In this document: piece after piece, positions 10,842-18,955 of the stretch
Numbering within the stretch: the first letter of the stretch is position 1
Layout of the letters: each line of letters starts with the position of its first letter
Assembly (NCBI GenBank): GCA_036500605.1
Contig: DASYBU010000004.1
Location: 62,001-126,000, forward strand
Direction: 5' to 3'
Length of the DNA stretch: 64,000 bases
Source: JAFALK01 sp036500605
GTDB lineage: Bacteria; Pseudomonadota; Gammaproteobacteria; Burkholderiales; Burkholderiaceae_C
Position numbers and translations under genes: made by a program
The notes under the pieces: model-generated
What the model was told of the DNA's origin: nothing
Seen by the model: only the letters and a program-made list of their open reading frames with translations
The model's database searches: none

Positions 10842-11132
10842 ATGACTGAACGATGGAAGTACTACCTTCTTGATGATGGCCGCGGTGGTCCCTATGAAAT
10901 CTACCGCCAAATTGACAACGGTAATCCGTTCTACGGGCATCGTGAGCCCGGGAGCATATACCTCGCTCGCAGCAACGGCGAATGGTCAAATCATGTGGAT
11001 GACATTCGCGGCCTTGTGAATGCGTCGTTGTGCGGCGATTTCGATCCTGCAGATGGTGAGATCTCTGAGAATGAGGCATTGATACGACTGGAGCAATGGC
11101 GCACTACGGGACCGTGGCCCGGCCGTCCTTGA
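10842..11132 (+). CDS. Small hypothetical protein after the RHS gene
   Basis: A 96-residue protein with a strong GAGGAG ribosome site ahead of ATG, 29 bases after the preceding gene and in the same orientation. It is rich in aromatic and acidic residues (WKYYLLDDGRGGPYEIYR at the N-terminus), with no signal peptide, membrane segment or motif I recognise. Base composition is less GC-biased than the neighbouring housekeeping genes, as is common in RHS cargo regions. It may be a second immunity protein, perhaps for a former toxin tip, or an unrelated cargo gene; no function is assigned. Confidence 0.6.
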   Translation: MTERWKYYLLDDGRGGPYEIYRQIDNGNPFYGHREPGSIYLARSNGEWSNHVDDIRGLVNASLCGDFDPADGEISENEALIRLEQWRTTGPWPGRP

Positions 11133-11221
11133 GTGGTGAGACTGACGCGCACCGGCGCATCAGGCGCACCGATTCGCTGCCAAACACCGAAGCTCGCGAC
11201 GCCAACTGCTCAGCCTGCTAC

Positions 11222-12187
11222 CTATGGCTTCAATACCGCCCTGTCCAGCCAGATCTCCAACCCCTGCGCATTCAGTTCGACATCCATCGTCAGCAACTGC
11301 ATCTGCACCTCGGGCGCCAGCATGCAGCCATGCGCTTCGAGCTGTTCCAGATAGAGGCCTCGCAGAGCCGCCTTGATGCGCTCGTGCCGCTCATCGGCAT
11401 CGCGCAGTGGCAGACTCAGTGCGACGGTGGCGTCGATCGTCTCGATCATCAATTGACCGAGACGCTGCACATCACCGACGCGGCCGTAGTGCGTCAAATA
11501 CAGCCACTGCGGATCAAAGGCGAGCATGCGGCGCACCGAGGCCTTCATGGCCTCGGGATCGAACTGCACGGGCGAACTCGTCGGCAGGATCCAAGGCCCC
11601 TTGGGCGTATCGAACTCGCGATACGACAGGCCGAAGGTATCGCCGGTGAAGAAGCCGCGCGTCTTCGCATCCCAGATGCAGATGTGGTGGAGCGCGTGGC
11701 CCGGCGTGTCGAGGATCAGCAATTCGCGGCTGCCGAGCTTGACGATCTGCCCATCGCTCACCGCCTCGCCGCGCGCGGCGGGCACGGGGATCAGGCGGCC
11801 GTAGGAACGCTGCATTTCCTCGGCGCCATACACGGCGCTCGCGCCGGCCCACAGCACGCGCGGATCGATCAGATGGCGAAGGCCGCGCGGATGCGCCAGC
11901 AGCCGGGCCGAGGGCAGGGCCTGCATCAGCGTGCCGACGCCGCCCGCATGATCGAGGTGCACATGGGTGGGAATCACCCAGTCCACGCAATCGGGCGTTA
12001 GGCCCGCGAACTCCAGCGCGGCCAGCAGGCGCGGCACGGCGTAGTTGGTGCTGGTGTCGATGAAGGCGGCGCGGCCGTTCTCCACCACCAGGAAGGCGGC
12101 GTCAAAGCGCGGGCGCTGGTAGCCGGTGTCGATGCAAAAAACACCGTCGGCGACCTCTTCAACGAAGTCCTGCATAGTCATACTCAT
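11222..12187 (-). CDS. MBL-fold metallo-hydrolase
   Basis: A 321-residue metallo-beta-lactamase-fold hydrolase, probably cytosolic. The metal-binding signature THVHLDHAGG lies near residue 75. It is followed by the downstream His in LDTPGHALHHICIW, the Asp in FFTGDTFGLSYR and a late His in YLTHYGRVGD, so a full binuclear site is present. The substrate is unknown; family members cleave thioesters, lactones or phosphodiesters. I chose the ATG at 12187 (SMTMQDF follows), with GGGTGA just upstream; a TTG at 12220 is in frame but less likely. It is divergent from the deformylase gene, with 38 bases between the starts, so the two promoters share one short region. Confidence 0.88.
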   Translation of the reverse strand: MSMTMQDFVEEVADGVFCIDTGYQRPRFDAAFLVVENGRAAFIDTSTNYAVPRLLAALEFAGLTPDCVDWVIPTHVHLDHAGGVGTLMQALPSARLLAHPRGLRHLIDPRVLWAGASAVYGAEEMQRSYGRLIPVPAARGEAVSDGQIVKLGSRELLILDTPGHALHHICIWDAKTRGFFTGDTFGLSYREFDTPKGPWILPTSSPVQFDPEAMKASVRRMLAFDPQWLYLTHYGRVGDVQRLGQLMIETIDATVALSLPLRDADERHERIKAALRGLYLEQLEAHGCMLAPEVQMQLLTMDVELNAQGLEIWLDRAVLKP

Positions 12188-12225
12188 AATCGATTCACCC
12201 ACGATAGCGCAGGAAGGCAAAGCCC

Positions 12226-12762
12226 ATGGCGGTTCATGAAATTCTCAAGATGGGCGACCCGCGCCTGCTGCGGGTGGCCCAGCCGGTGACCGAGTTCGGC
12301 ACGCAGGCCCTGCGCACCTTGATCAGCGATATGTTCGAAACGATGGCCGCCGCCAATGGCGCCGGCCTGGCCGCTCCGCAGATCGGCGTCGACCTGCGGC
12401 TGGTGATCTTCGGTTTCGAGCACAACGCCCGCTACCCCGATGCCGAGCCGGTGCCGCCGACGGTGCTGATCAATCCGCGCATTGTCCCTTTGGAATCAGC
12501 GTTTGAAGAAGGCTGGGAAGGCTGTCTTTCGGTGCCGGGCCTGCGCGGCGTGGTCGAGCGCTTCAGCCATGTCCACTACAGCGGGTTTGATGCCGAGGGC
12601 CGGCCGATCGAGCGCGAGGCGCACGGCTTCCATGCGCGCGTGGTGCAGCATGAGTGCGACCACCTCGACGGCATCCTCTACCCGATGCGGGTCAAGGATT
12701 TCAGCCGCTTCGGTTTCACCTCGGTGCTGTTCCCCGAACTCGATCCTGCCGCGGACGATTGA
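12226..12762 (+). CDS. def: Peptide deformylase
   Basis: A 178-residue enzyme that removes the N-formyl group from nascent proteins at the ribosome. All three family motifs are present: GAGLAAPQIG near residue 45, EGCLSVPG near 100 (the Cys is a metal ligand) and QHECDHLDG near 144 (two His ligands and the catalytic Glu). Length is normal. It stands alone, not in the usual def-fmt pair, so this may be a second deformylase copy of the genome; that cannot be tested from the window. Confidence 0.96.
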   Translation: MAVHEILKMGDPRLLRVAQPVTEFGTQALRTLISDMFETMAAANGAGLAAPQIGVDLRLVIFGFEHNARYPDAEPVPPTVLINPRIVPLESAFEEGWEGCLSVPGLRGVVERFSHVHYSGFDAEGRPIEREAHGFHARVVQHECDHLDGILYPMRVKDFSRFGFTSVLFPELDPAADD

Positions 12763-12840
12763 GCCCAGACGCAAGCGTTTGTAAGCGAAGGTCAGCCGGC
12801 CGGCCCTCGGCGCGTTAGACAATGGCGCGAGGAGACCGCT

Positions 12841-14781
12841 ATGAAAAACGCTGCCCGATCCCCCATCGCCCTGACACGCGCCGCCTGGCTGCGCCTGGCC
12901 CTCGGGGTGCTCATTGGCTTGGCCGGCCCGGCCATCCAGGCTCAACCCGACCCGGGGCCGCCGCAAGGCGAGCCGGCTGACCCGCCCGCCCGTGTGGCCC
13001 GTGTGGCCGACGTGATCGGCGACGCCTGGCTGTTCGACGAGGAGAACAAGGAATGGACGCGCCTGCTGCGCAACCAGACCATTGCCGAGGGTGATCGTCT
13101 GCGCACCGACGACCATGCCCGCGTCGCGCTGAGCGCCGGCTCCACTTCGCTGTGGCTCGACGAGCGCAGCGATCTGCTGATGGACCGGCTCGACGAAGGC
13201 AGCGTGCAACTGCAACTCGACCGCGGCGACCTGGCCGTGCAGGTGCGCAGCCCCGATGCCGCCAGCGATCTGCGTGTCTACACCCATCAAGGCCAGCTGC
13301 GCCCCGAGCGCGATGGCCTCTATCGCATTGAACAGCTCGACCGGGGCACCTTGGCCCGGACCTGGCAAGGGCGCTTGCGCTTCGATCCGGACAGCAATGT
13401 CGGCGGCGCCGGCCCGTCCTGGGTCGAGGCTGGCGAGCAGGTCGAGTTCTGGTGGGCCGAGGGCCCGCGCGCGGAGCGCCAACGCATGGTGGGCGACTCG
13501 TTCGGTGACTGGGTCGTGGCGCAATCGCGCAACGAGGGCGGCCTGAGCGCCTCAACGCAACGTTTTGTCTCGCCCGAAATGACCGGCTCCGAGGATCTTG
13601 ACCGTTATGGCAGCTGGGACCAGGCGCCGGACTACGGCCCGGTGTGGTTCCCCGCCCAGGTGGCGGTGGACTGGGCGCCGTACCGCTACGGCCACTGGGC
13701 GTGGACCCGCTACTGGGGCTGGGCCTGGGTCGATGACTCGCCCTGGGGCTTCGCGCCTTTCCACTACGGCCGCTGGGTGCAGTACCGCGGTCGCTGGGGC
13801 TGGACGCCGGGCGCCTACGTGGCACGGCCCGTCTACGCGCCGGCGCTGGTGGCCTTTGTCGGCGGTGGTGGTTCGGTCGGGTTTGGCGTGAGCATCGGCA
13901 TCGGTGGCCGTCGCCCGCCGCCGCCCAACCGCGGCTGGGTACCGCTGGCGCCACGCGAGGCCTTCATCCCGGCCTATCGCCATACCGACACCTATGTGCG
14001 CCGCCTCAACAATGCCCGCGACGTGAAGCCGATCCAGACGCCGCGCAATTTCAGCGTTAGTGGCGCGGTCAGCTTCCCGCAGCCGAACCGCCCGCAGGCT
14101 CAGCAGCAGCAGCGCCGCTCCGAGGCCGAGATGCAGCAGCAGTGGCGTGGCTCGAATGGCGGCGGACGTGACCGTGATCGTGATCGCGGAGACAACAGCA
14201 ACAACAACCGGTGGCAGGGGCAACGCCCGCAGGTGCAGCCGCAGCCTCAGCAGCAAGGCCGTCCGGCGCCGCAGGTGCAGCCGCAAGCCCAGCAGCAACT
14301 CCCGCAGCAGCAACGCAATGACGATCGGAATGATCGGAACGACCGCGGCCGCAATCGTGACTTCGAGCAGCAACGCGCGCAGCAGCCGCAGCAGCAGCAA
14401 CAAGCGCCGGTTGCGCAGCCTCAGGTGCAACGTCCGCAGGAGCAGGTTCAGCAGCAGCAGCAGCAACAACAGCGCGACGCGGCCCGACGCGAGCAGCAGG
14501 AGCAGCGCGATCAGCAGCGCGAGCGCAATGATGCCGAGCGCTTCAATCACAACAACGAATCGCGCGGTCGAGGTGGCGAGCGCCAGCGGCAGCCCGAGGT
14601 GCAGCAACAGCCGCAGCAGCAAGTCCAGCAGCCGCAACAGCCGCGTCCGCAGGCCCCGCCCCCACAAGCGCAGCCGCAGCAACAGCGCCAGCAGCAGTCG
14701 ATCCCCGCTCAGCCGCAGGCGCAGCAGCCCAAGAACGAAGACAAGTCGCGCGATCGCAAACGCGAAGAGCGCGAGCACTGA
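12841..14781 (+). CDS. FecR-domain / DUF6600-type envelope protein with Q-rich tail
   Basis: A 646-residue exported protein with a GAGGAG ribosome site and an N-terminal signal peptide ending near AIQAQPDP. Residues 45-130 resemble a FecR-type domain (EGDRLRTDDHARVALSAGS). Residues of about 255-380 are rich in tryptophan, tyrosine and glycine with the repeated pattern YGHWAWTRYWGWAWVDDSPWGFAPFHYGRW split over two units, typical of the DUF6600 group of uncharacterised periplasmic proteins. A hydrophobic glycine patch follows. The last 240 residues are low complexity, dominated by Gln with Arg, Asn, Asp and Pro, encoded mainly by CAG and CAA. Such tails are probably disordered and may bind polymers or nucleic acid. 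No catalytic motif is visible and the function is unknown. Confidence 0.85.
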   Translation: MKNAARSPIALTRAAWLRLALGVLIGLAGPAIQAQPDPGPPQGEPADPPARVARVADVIGDAWLFDEENKEWTRLLRNQTIAEGDRLRTDDHARVALSAGSTSLWLDERSDLLMDRLDEGSVQLQLDRGDLAVQVRSPDAASDLRVYTHQGQLRPERDGLYRIEQLDRGTLARTWQGRLRFDPDSNVGGAGPSWVEAGEQVEFWWAEGPRAERQRMVGDSFGDWVVAQSRNEGGLSASTQRFVSPEMTGSEDLDRYGSWDQAPDYGPVWFPAQVAVDWAPYRYGHWAWTRYWGWAWVDDSPWGFAPFHYGRWVQYRGRWGWTPGAYVARPVYAPALVAFVGGGGSVGFGVSIGIGGRRPPPPNRGWVPLAPREAFIPAYRHTDTYVRRLNNARDVKPIQTPRNFSVSGAVSFPQPNRPQAQQQQRRSEAEMQQQWRGSNGGGRDRDRDRGDNSNNNRWQGQRPQVQPQPQQQGRPAPQVQPQAQQQLPQQQRNDDRNDRNDRGRNRDFEQQRAQQPQQQQQAPVAQPQVQRPQEQVQQQQQQQQRDAARREQQEQRDQQRERNDAERFNHNNESRGRGGERQRQPEVQQQPQQQVQQPQQPRPQAPPPQAQPQQQRQQQSIPAQPQAQQPKNEDKSRDRKREEREH

Positions 14782-14805
14782 GCGTCAGGGGGGGCAGGGA
14801 GCGGC

Positions 14806-15459
14806 TCAGAGCAGCCGCTTCACCTCCGGCCAGACGTTGTCGAGGATGATCGGATGCGCACGGGCCAGGGGGTGGATGCGGTCCGCCTGGAACCACGCAT
14901 CCATGTCGGTCTGCTCGGCCACGCCCTTGAGCAGAAAGGGCACGAGGCCGACCTTTTCGCTGCGGGCCAGTTCCGCATACATGGCCTGGTAGGACTCGAT
15001 ATAGGCGCGCCCGAAATTGGGCGGCACCTGCATGCCGATGAGCAGCACCCTGGCGCCGGCGGCCTTGGCCGAATGGATCATCGCCAGCAGGTTGGCGCGC
15101 GCATCCGCCACCGGCAGTCCACGCAACATGTCGTTAGCGCCGAGCTCGATCACCAGCAGCGTGGGCTTCTGCTCGCGCAGCAGGGCGTCCAGGCGCGCCC
15201 GTCCGCCCGAACTGGTGTCGCCACTGATGCTGGCGTTGACGACGGAAGCGGCGATCTTCTGCTCCGCCAAGCGCTTCTCCAGCAGCGCGACCCAGCCGCT
15301 GCCGCGCGCCAGGCCGTATTCGGCCGAGAGGCTGTCGCCGAGCACCACGATGCGTTTGTCAGGCTTGCCGGGCTTGTTGGGCTTTTGCGCGAGGGCATGA
15401 CTTGCGGCCAGGGACAGCCACAAGGCGCTACAGTGCCGCAAGACTCTTCTTCTGTTCAT
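14806..15459 (-). CDS. tesA: Arylesterase / TesA-like SGNH hydrolase
   Basis: A 217-residue periplasmic GDSL/SGNH-family esterase. An N-terminal signal peptide starting MNRRRVLRHC ends near SHALAQ. Block I is VVLGDSLSAEYG (nucleophilic Ser), the block II glycine lies in ISGDTSSGG, block III is LGANDMLRG, and block V is the DRIHP motif with the catalytic Asp and His. The C-terminus is complete. I chose the ATG at 15459 because it gives a clean signal peptide; an ATG at 15471 is also in frame. The gene is divergent from the ABC ATPase with essentially no gap, a pairing common in Proteobacteria (tesA/ybbA). Confidence 0.93.
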   Translation of the reverse strand: MNRRRVLRHCSALWLSLAASHALAQKPNKPGKPDKRIVVLGDSLSAEYGLARGSGWVALLEKRLAEQKIAASVVNASISGDTSSGGRARLDALLREQKPTLLVIELGANDMLRGLPVADARANLLAMIHSAKAAGARVLLIGMQVPPNFGRAYIESYQAMYAELARSEKVGLVPFLLKGVAEQTDMDAWFQADRIHPLARAHPIILDNVWPEVKRLL

Positions 15460-15469
15460 CCCAAACTCC

Positions 15470-16141
15470 ATGAGCGCACCCCTGATCGAAGTCGATGCCG
15501 TGACCAAGCGTGTGCGCGATGCCACCGGCGAGCTGACGATTCTGCATGACATCAGCTTCGCGCTGAACGAGCGCGAATCGGTCGCCATCGTCGGCGCCTC
15601 GGGCTCGGGCAAGAGCACGCTGCTCGCCATCCTGGCGGGTCTGGATACACCGTCGAGCGGCACGGTCCGCCTGCGCGGGCAGGACCTCTTCACGCTCGAT
15701 GAAGACCGCCGCGCCGCCGTGCGTGGGGCCGAGCTCGGCTTTGTGTTCCAGAGCTTTCAGTTGCTGCCCAATCTGACCGCACTCGAGAACGTGATGCTGC
15801 CGCTGGAGTTGCGCGGCGAGCGCGAGGCCAAGGCGCTGGCCACGCAGATGCTGGCTCGTGTGGGCCTGGGTGAGCGGCTCTCGCACACGCCGCGCGTGCT
15901 CTCGGGCGGCGAACAACAGCGCGTAGCCTTGGCCCGCGCCTTCGTGCAGCGGCCGGCTCTTTTGCTCGCCGATGAACCGACGGGCAGCCTCGACTTCGCC
16001 ACCGGCGCTCAGGTGATGGCGCTGATGTTCGAACTCAATCGCGAGGCCGGCACCACGCTCGTGCTGGTGACGCACGATGTCTCGATTGCCGAACGCTGTG
16101 AGCGTCAGCTGCGCATCGAAGCCGGGCGCCTGGCCCCATGA
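15470..16141 (+). CDS. ybbA: ABC transporter ATP-binding protein, YbbA/LolD type
   Basis: A 223-residue ATPase subunit. Walker A is GASGSGKST near residue 43, the Q-loop is FQSFQLLPNLTALENV, the ABC signature is LSGGEQQR near 145, and Walker B with the catalytic Glu is LLLADEPTGSLD. The switch His is in LVTHD. This family (MacB/LolD/YbbA) energises export or extraction of lipids and lipoproteins with a separate FtsX-like permease. No permease gene follows; the next gene is convergent, so the partner must lie elsewhere or be missing. Its ATG overlaps, on the opposite strand, a possible start codon of tesA. Confidence 0.93.
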   Translation: MSAPLIEVDAVTKRVRDATGELTILHDISFALNERESVAIVGASGSGKSTLLAILAGLDTPSSGTVRLRGQDLFTLDEDRRAAVRGAELGFVFQSFQLLPNLTALENVMLPLELRGEREAKALATQMLARVGLGERLSHTPRVLSGGEQQRVALARAFVQRPALLLADEPTGSLDFATGAQVMALMFELNREAGTTLVLVTHDVSIAERCERQLRIEAGRLAP

Positions 16142-16152
16142 ATTGAGTATTT

Positions 16153-16230
16153 ATCCTGTGCATCCTGTGCATCCTGTCCATCCATGTTCAATGAATGCAT
16201 TTTTAAATGGATGAACAGGATGCACAGGAT
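16153..16230. repeat. Long hairpin built on 9-bp ATCCTGTGC repeats
   Basis: Three tandem copies of ATCCTGTGC (third copy ATCCTGTCC) at 16153-16179 run into a large inverted repeat. Arms 16162-16185 and 16207-16230 match over 24 bp with one mismatch and leave a 21-base AT-rich loop. It sits between the convergent stops of the ABC ATPase and the PpiC gene, upstream of a separate terminator. It resembles dispersed intergenic palindromes of high-GC bacteria. Function is unknown; mRNA 3' protection or termination are possible. Confidence 0.8.
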
Positions 16231-16250
16231 GAATGCAAGATCTCAATGGA

Positions 16251-16275
16251 AAAGGCCCGCATCGAGCGGGCCTTT
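16251..16275. terminator. Bidirectional rho-independent terminator
   Basis: AAAGGCCCGC, 5-base loop ATCGA, GCGGGCCTTT: a perfect 10-bp stem flanked by A and T runs, placed between the convergent ABC ATPase and PpiC genes. It can serve both strands. Confidence 0.9.
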
Positions 16276-16312
16276 GTACATTTCGTACGTCGGAATCAGC
16301 TGTTAGCCGATA

Positions 16313-17098
16313 TCAACGGCTGAACTTGTAGTCGGTCTTGGCCGCTTCCTTGAGCTTGTTCTGGAAGTCAGCAACCTTCTGCTGTTCCATGCGCTGCAGG
16401 ATCTGCGCCTTGACGTCGTCGAAGGCCGGGAAGGTGGCCTGGCGCGTGTCTTCCAGCTTGATGATGTGATAGCCGAATTGCGACTTGACCGGCTCATCGG
16501 TCATCTCGCCCTTCTTCAGCTTGGCCAGTGCGGCGGTGAATTCCGGCACGTAGCTGTTGCCATTGGCCCAGTCGAGATCGCCGCCGTTGACGGCCGAGCC
16601 CGGGTCCTTGGATTCGGTCTTGGCCAGGTCTTCAAACTTGGCACCGAGCTTGATCTTGGCGATCAGGGCCTTGGCCTGGTCTTCGTTCTCGACCAGGATG
16701 TGGCGAGCCTTGTATTCGGTACCCGAACCGGCGGCCTTGAACTTCTCGTACTCGGCGCGTGCATCGGCTTCGCTGACCGGGTTCTTCTTGGCGTAATCCT
16801 GGAACATCGTGCGGATCATCAGCGACTGGCGGGCCAGTTCGAGCTGGGCCTTGAAGTCGGCGCTGGCGGGGATGCCGGCCTTCTCGGCAGCTTGCATGAA
16901 GATCTCGCGCAGGACGACTTCGTCCTTGACCTGCGCTTCGACTTCCGGCGTCACCGGCTGGCCGTTCTTGCTGACTTGACTCAGCAGCAGGTCATAGCGC
17001 GCCTTGGGCACAGGCTTGCCGTTGACGAGGGTGATGTTCTGCGCACCGGCGGTGGCGGACAGGGCCGCGATGGCAGCGGCGAGCACAAGCTTCTTCAT
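16313..17098 (-). CDS. PpiC-type peptidyl-prolyl isomerase, periplasmic
   Basis: A 261-residue parvulin-family isomerase that helps fold exported proteins. The signal peptide (MKKLVLAAAIAALSATAGAQ) ends near residue 20, then comes a SurA-like helical N-domain. The rotamase domain at residues of about 130-230 begins KARHILVENEDQA and ends QFGYHIIKLED, with the family's GGDLDWA and VPEFTAAL motifs. The ATG at 17098 gives the clean signal peptide; a TTG four codons upstream is ignored. It lies 71 bases downstream of bolA, probably in one transcription unit with yciB-bolA, as in many betaproteobacteria. Confidence 0.94.
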   Translation of the reverse strand: MKKLVLAAAIAALSATAGAQNITLVNGKPVPKARYDLLLSQVSKNGQPVTPEVEAQVKDEVVLREIFMQAAEKAGIPASADFKAQLELARQSLMIRTMFQDYAKKNPVSEADARAEYEKFKAAGSGTEYKARHILVENEDQAKALIAKIKLGAKFEDLAKTESKDPGSAVNGGDLDWANGNSYVPEFTAALAKLKKGEMTDEPVKSQFGYHIIKLEDTRQATFPAFDDVKAQILQRMEQQKVADFQNKLKEAAKTDYKFSR

Positions 17099-17169
17099 GG
17101 GTAGAGCCAAGTAAATAAAAAAATGGCGCCTTGCCTTCTCAGGGGCGTGGGGCGCGGTTCTTGCTGACT

Positions 17170-17442
17170 TCAGCCGACGTCTTCACCTTCACCCGGCGCC
17201 CGGGCGTCGATCGCCAGGGCGTGGATGCCGGAGCGCATCAGCTCAGCGAGCGCATGATATACGAGCCGATGTCTGGCCACTCTGTGAACACCTGTAAAGC
17301 GGGAACTCACGATGGTGACGGTGAAATGAGCCCCTTCGCGCGCGCCTGCATGGCCCGCGTGGAGGTGGCTGTCGTCCTCGATGGCGAGCATTTCAGGCGT
17401 TAGCGCCGCGCGCAGGCGCGCCTCGATCTCGTCACGGAGCAT
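17170..17442 (-). CDS. bolA: BolA family protein
   Basis: A 90-residue BolA/IbaG protein. The core SHLHAGHAGAREGAHFTV contains the His residue used with monothiol glutaredoxin to bind a [2Fe-2S] cluster, followed by F-GVHRVARHRLVYHAL, the conserved helix-turn-helix-like segment. It acts in iron-sulfur handling or stress-linked envelope control. Its start overlaps the end of yciB by 11 bases, so the two are translationally coupled. Confidence 0.95.
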   Translation of the reverse strand: MLRDEIEARLRAALTPEMLAIEDDSHLHAGHAGAREGAHFTVTIVSSRFTGVHRVARHRLVYHALAELMRSGIHALAIDARAPGEGEDVG

Positions 17443-18091
17443 CGTTCTTCTCCGCTTGCTGTTTGGCCTCAGCGTCGGCAGCGTCCAGGTGCTTGTTCAG
17501 ATAGAGCCCCTGGCCGATCGTGAACAGCACGATCAGGCCGGTCGAGCCAAATGCCTTGAAGTCGACCCAGGTGGAGCGTGAGTAGTGATAGGCAACATAG
17601 AGATTGAGCACGCCCATCGCGCCGAAGAACACCACCCAGGAACGGTTGAGCACGGTCCACACCGCGTCGGGCAGCGGTAGCTCATCGCCGAGCATGGCCT
17701 TGATCAGGTTCTTGCCCCAGAAGGCGGCCGAGGCCCAGAACACGAGGGCCGAGGCCCAGTACATGCCGGTGGGCTTCCACTTGATGAAGGTCTCGTCGTG
17801 GAAGTAGATGGTCGCGCTGCCCAGCGTGACGACGAGCCCGAGGCTGATCCACAGCATCAGGTCGATCTTGTGGCCGCGCAGCTTGATGATCAGCGCCTGC
17901 GCCAGCGTGGCCACCATCACCACCAGCGTGGCGAGCAGCACCGGCGCTTCTTCAGCGCCAACCTTGCCGCCAGCCACCAGATAGCCGAAATGCTCGCTGG
18001 CAAACACGGCCGCCCAGTCCTGATGCGAGTCCGCATATTTGAAGGTGACGAAGAACAGGAGCAGGGGCAGGAAGTCGAGCAGCAGTTTCAT
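17432..18091 (-). CDS. yciB: Inner-membrane septation protein YciB/IspZ
   Basis: A 219-residue integral membrane protein of the YciB (IspZ, septation protein A) family, linked to cell division and envelope synthesis. The N-terminus MKLLLDFLPLLLFFVTFKYA is characteristic. About five hydrophobic segments follow, with the conserved FHDETFIKWKPT loop and the WxVLNRSWVVFFG and YHYSRSTWVDFKAFG motifs. I chose the ATG at 18091; the longer frame upstream has no family-like sequence. A Lys/Asp/Glu-rich C-terminal tail follows the last membrane helix. Confidence 0.95.
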   Translation of the reverse strand: MKLLLDFLPLLLFFVTFKYADSHQDWAAVFASEHFGYLVAGGKVGAEEAPVLLATLVVMVATLAQALIIKLRGHKIDLMLWISLGLVVTLGSATIYFHDETFIKWKPTGMYWASALVFWASAAFWGKNLIKAMLGDELPLPDAVWTVLNRSWVVFFGAMGVLNLYVAYHYSRSTWVDFKAFGSTGLIVLFTIGQGLYLNKHLDAADAEAKQQAEKNDAP

Positions 18092-18308
18092 GGAACAGAC
18101 CTGGGACGAAGGCTCGCAGTCTAGCGCCGCGTCGAATCGGGCTCCAAAGGCACCCGCGCTGAGCCGCATCAGCCACGCCAAGCCGGCACTGCCGCTCGAA
18201 GACCGCCTCGCCGTGCCCGGCGGGGTCAACCTGGCACACCTGCTGGGTGGCGATGATCTGTCCGTGATCAAGGAAATGCTATCCATGATCCGGGGGGATA
18301 GCTTGTAG
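18090..18308 (+). CDS. Possible 72-residue ORF in the yciB-chemosensory gap
   Basis: This fills most of the 309-base gap between the divergent yciB and the first chemosensory gene. An ATG at 18090 overlaps the yciB start on the other strand. The second half (LPLEDRLAVPGGVNLAHLL and onward) has third positions that are almost all G or C, as in real genes here. I recognise no family, and there is no clear ribosome site. It could be a remnant or a chance ORF. The rest of the gap (18309-18386) shows no feature beyond the ribosome site of the next gene. Confidence 0.25.
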   Translation: MEQTWDEGSQSSAASNRAPKAPALSRISHAKPALPLEDRLAVPGGVNLAHLLGGDDLSVIKEMLSMIRGDSL

Positions 18309-18400
18309 ACTGGCCTGACGGCATATTTCGACGCATCCCCGCAACCTCAGCGTTAGGGCTGAGTGCTGCGGAATGACCGTCTGAGATCGGAGGGACCTTC

Positions 18401-18955
18401 TTGACGCTGCCAGTTTCGGGCTCCAACCTACCGGACAAACCGGAACGACCGGAACGACCGGAACGTCGCCAGCGCGCCCGCAGTGGACCGTCGCTGCAAG
18501 CCCTGTTCTTCAGCGTGCCCCAGGTGCTGCTGTGCCTGCCGCTGGAGTCCGTGCACAAGGTGCTGGCGATGGTGGCGCTGCAGGAAGTGCCTGATGCGCC
18601 GCCCCATGTGATCGGCCTGCTCAACCTGGCTGGCGAGGCGGTGCCCGTCGTCGATCTGTGCTTGCTGCTCAAGCGCCCGCATTTCGAGTACAGCGTGGAC
18701 ACGCCGATCCTGCTGTGCGAGCGCAATGGCCGGCGCTGCGGCGTGGTGGCGGAGGCGGTCTCGGGCGTGGGCCATATCGAGAACAGCCAGCGCCGCATGG
18801 GCGAGCTGGTGCGCGACGGCCGCGCGCCTTTCCTCACCGTGTTCGAGGCCGCCGCGGGACTGGTCTTCATGCTCGACCTCGACACCGTGTGCGATGGGCT
18901 TCAGATGGACCTGACGGCAGGGACACTGGCAACCACGACGGCGGCCTCTGCATGA
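18401..18955 (+). CDS. cheW: CheW-like coupling protein 1 (WspB-like)
   Basis: A 184-residue CheW-domain protein that couples receptor to kinase in the cytoplasm. The start is TTG, decided by a strong Shine-Dalgarno (GGAGGGACC) placed 8 bases ahead; no ATG fits. After a proline/arginine-rich 30-residue head, the CheW domain runs from LFFSVPQVLLCLPLESV with the typical PPHVIGLLNLAGEAVPVVDL segment. First gene of a seven-gene operon with Wsp-like content. Its TGA overlaps the ATG of the CheR gene (ATGA). Confidence 0.92.
   Translation: MTLPVSGSNLPDKPERPERPERRQRARSGPSLQALFFSVPQVLLCLPLESVHKVLAMVALQEVPDAPPHVIGLLNLAGEAVPVVDLCLLLKRPHFEYSVDTPILLCERNGRRCGVVAEAVSGVGHIENSQRRMGELVRDGRAPFLTVFEAAAGLVFMLDLDTVCDGLQMDLTAGTLATTTAASA

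Noticed and set aside
14100..14770. CAG-rich repeats as a microsatellite or CRISPR-like array
   Set aside because: They are in-frame Gln codons of an intact gene with no regular unit or spacers.
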